Source of the DNA: an uncultured Bacteroidales bacterium
Lineage (GTDB): Bacteria; Bacteroidota; Bacteroidia; Bacteroidales; Lentimicrobiaceae
Assembly (NCBI GenBank): GCA_937894795.1
Contig: CALCQV010000157.1
Location: 1-9,978 of the forward strand
Reading direction: 5' to 3'
Length of the DNA: 9,978 nucleotides
The stretch's first letter is position 1. Each line of letters opens with the position of its first letter. Below the pieces are notes generated by a model that saw only the letters and a program-made list of their open reading frames with translations, made no database searches and had not been told where the DNA came from. Positions 8,433 through 9,978 of the stretch are shown here, piece after piece. The translations under genes and the position numbers were made by a program.

Positions 8433-8474
8433 TAACAAAAGAGGTTGTTTCTGATGAAACAACCTCTTTTGTTA
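8433..8474. terminator. Bidirectional intrinsic terminator between convergent genes
   Basis: A perfect 18-bp inverted repeat (8433-8450 with 8457-8474) closes a six-base loop, CTGATG. The inner ten pairs include GAGG/CCTC and are flanked by an A-run on the left and a T-run on the right (TTTTGTT), so each strand reads as a hairpin followed by a U-rich tract. It lies 120 bases after the Fn3 gene stop and about 58 bases after the helicase stop, in the place expected for a shared terminator. The stem is only moderately GC-rich, but its length and perfection make the call strong. Confidence 0.88.
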
Positions 8475-8532
8475 TATTCGTTTGCCGGAATGAATGACGA
8501 ATCACCCACTGGTATTTATTTACAGAATATTT

Positions 8533-9807
8533 TTAGAATCCTGAAGCCCTTTTCTCCCTGTAAAAGGAAGGTTGTGAATTCCGGTTTGACCGTTGCTGGT
8601 TTGATTTCCTGCCCGAATATGGTTTACCCCAGGAAGAGTTACCCTTTTCTTTAGAAGAGGTCATATCAGCCGGAGCAGCGGTAAAACCAAACATACTCTT
8701 TACTTCAATATCCATTGGAAGGAGTTTATTGATGTCCTTGAGACTGCCACGTTCCTCTGAAGCACAGAAGGAGATGGCGATACCTGATTCACCGGCACGG
8801 GCTGTACGACCGATACGGTGAACGTAAGTTTCAGGAACTTCAGGCAATTCATAGTTGATTACGTGGGATATTTTCTCCACATCAATTCCGCGGGCAGCGA
8901 TATCCGTTGCTACGAGCACCTTGATGGTCCTTGCCTTAAAGCCGTTTAAAGCTTTCTGGCGGTTCATCTGCGACTTGTTACCGTGGATAGCAGCGGCAGA
9001 GATTCCTTGTTTGATCAGATCTTTGGTTACCTTATCAGCGCCATGTTTGGTGCGGGTAAAGACCAGTGCGGTTTCCACATCCTGAGTATCAAAAATCTCC
9101 TGGAGCATGGCACGCTTATCGGTTTTCTCCACGTAATATACTATTTGCTTTACACTCTCAGCTGGAGCGGAGTGCGGTGCAACATTCACCTTTACCGGAT
9201 TATTCAACAGACTGTCGGCCAATGCCCTTATCTCGGCAGGTACGGTAGCCGTAAAGAAACCGGTTTGACGACGAACAGGCAGTTTGGCAATAATACGTTT
9301 GATATCAGGTAAAAAGCCCATATCAAGCATGTGGTCAGCTTCATCCAGAATAAAATATTCAATGTTGTTAAGCTTTATGAATCCCTGATTAATCAGGTCA
9401 AGTAACCTGCCGGGAGTAGCAATGAGGATGTCGATACCCTTGCGCAGGGTTTCTGTTTGAGGATTCTGTGAAACGCCACCGTAAATTACCATGTGTTTCA
9501 GTTTAAGACCTCTGCCGTATTCAGTAAAATTGTCACTTATCTGCTGTGCCAATTCACGGGTAGGTGCCATAATAAGGGCACGAATGGGAGTTCCTTTGGG
9601 ACTTGATTGTCCGGTATATAAATTTTGAAGAATCGGAATAGCGAAAGCAGCGGTTTTGCCGGTGCCAGTTTGAGCGGTACCGAAAACATCGGTGCCATTA
9701 AGCATATGCGGTATAACTTTCTCCTGGATTGGTGTGGGTTCAACATAACCCTTGGTAACGAGCGCCTGTAAAATAGGCGCGATAATGTTTAATTTTTCAA
9801 ATGTCAT
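8533..9807 (-). CDS. rhlE: DEAD-box RNA helicase, RhlE-type (424 aa)
   Basis: ATP-dependent RNA helicase of the cytoplasm, from a family that remodels RNA in ribosome assembly and RNA turnover, often important in the cold. All core motifs are visible. The Q motif has Phe3 and GYVEPTPIQ (20-28). Then come motif I AQTGTGKT (45-52), Ia PTRELA (82-87), GG (110-111), Ib TPGR (131-134), II DEAD (155-158), and III as TAT (186-188) instead of the usual SAT. Motif IV is LVFTRTK (248-254), V ATDIAARGID (300-309) and VI HRIGRTARAG (330-339). After the two RecA-like lobes, residues about 376-424 form a Ser/Asn/Arg/Lys-rich tail typical of RhlE-like proteins and probably RNA-binding. The start ATG (9805-9807) fits the family N-terminus; an AT-rich leader without a clear Shine-Dalgarno precedes it. 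It is convergent with, and functionally separate from, the envelope operon. The gene symbol is a subfamily assignment; a DeaD/CsdA-like name is less likely because the long DeaD C-terminal domain is absent. Confidence 0.95.
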   Translation of the reverse strand: MTFEKLNIIAPILQALVTKGYVEPTPIQEKVIPHMLNGTDVFGTAQTGTGKTAAFAIPILQNLYTGQSSPKGTPIRALIMAPTRELAQQISDNFTEYGRGLKLKHMVIYGGVSQNPQTETLRKGIDILIATPGRLLDLINQGFIKLNNIEYFILDEADHMLDMGFLPDIKRIIAKLPVRRQTGFFTATVPAEIRALADSLLNNPVKVNVAPHSAPAESVKQIVYYVEKTDKRAMLQEIFDTQDVETALVFTRTKHGADKVTKDLIKQGISAAAIHGNKSQMNRQKALNGFKARTIKVLVATDIAARGIDVEKISHVINYELPEVPETYVHRIGRTARAGESGIAISFCASEERGSLKDINKLLPMDIEVKSMFGFTAAPADMTSSKEKGNSSWGKPYSGRKSNQQRSNRNSQPSFYREKRASGF

Positions 9808-9955
9808 TTATTGTTTTTTAGTCTTATAGGCAACAGTCAACCACCCGTTATTATTCGGTTTTCCAGTTGTTAAGTTCTTAAGATAAAGGAATTAACTTCG
9901 GTTTGGTGGGAGATAAAATTTAATAACCTGATAGTCAGCTATAATTAATGAGCTG

Positions 9956-9963
9956 CAAAGATA
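9956..9963 (-). promoter_or_regulatory. Candidate Bacteroidota -7 promoter element for the helicase gene
   Basis: On the minus strand these bases read TATCTTTG, an exact match to the Bacteroidota -7 consensus TAnnTTTG. The expected -33 TTG element would lie just beyond the right edge, so only half of the promoter can be judged. Transcription starting a few bases downstream would give a leader of roughly 140-145 bases before the ATG. I saw no other full match on this strand in the gap. The other part of 9808-9978 holds no open frame or RNA gene I can support. Confidence 0.45.
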
Positions 9964-9978
9964 GTGAATTTATTAATA

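Noticed and set aside
8445..8654. 69-residue plus-strand open frame after the operon
   Set aside because: It begins inside the terminator hairpin and runs antisense into the 3' end of the helicase gene; it has no ribosome-binding context and no recognisable product.

Overview
This looks like chromosomal DNA from a member of the Bacteroidota (Bacteroidetes). The base composition is mid-range (by eye, somewhat AT-rich). Most starts lack a clear Shine-Dalgarno sequence. There is a TAnnTTTG-type -7 element near the right edge. The large secreted protein opens with what I recognise as a TANFOR-type domain, a family essentially confined to this phylum. I cannot narrow it to a genus.

Left and centre (1-8313, + strand): three head-to-tail genes packed as one operon. 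The first, cut by the left window edge, is the C-terminal 355 residues of an outer-membrane beta-barrel protein that ends in phenylalanine. It overlaps by 17 bases an 1878-residue secreted protein, made of an N-terminal TANFOR/Fn3-like region, several carboxypeptidase-regulatory-like beta-sandwich modules, and a C-terminal half of some 800 residues that I cannot assign. Its stop region offers an ATGA overlap with the third gene, a secreted protein of about 530 residues with an unassigned N-terminal domain and four fibronectin type III-like modules. Neither secreted protein ends in a recognisable type IX secretion C-terminal domain. The plausible reading is a coupled cell-envelope module, with a barrel in the outer membrane plus two large beta-rich exported partners. 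The function is unknown, and this is the most interesting part of the window.

Middle gap (8314-8532): this holds three perfectly spaced 16-bp tandem repeat units, then a perfect 18-bp inverted repeat with a 6-nt loop that should act as a shared terminator for the two converging transcription units.

Right (8533-9807, - strand): a complete DEAD-box RNA helicase of RhlE type, a housekeeping gene unrelated to the operon. Its upstream region (9808-9978) contains no gene on either strand that I can support. It carries a candidate -7 box about 150 bases before the start codon, implying a long 5' leader.
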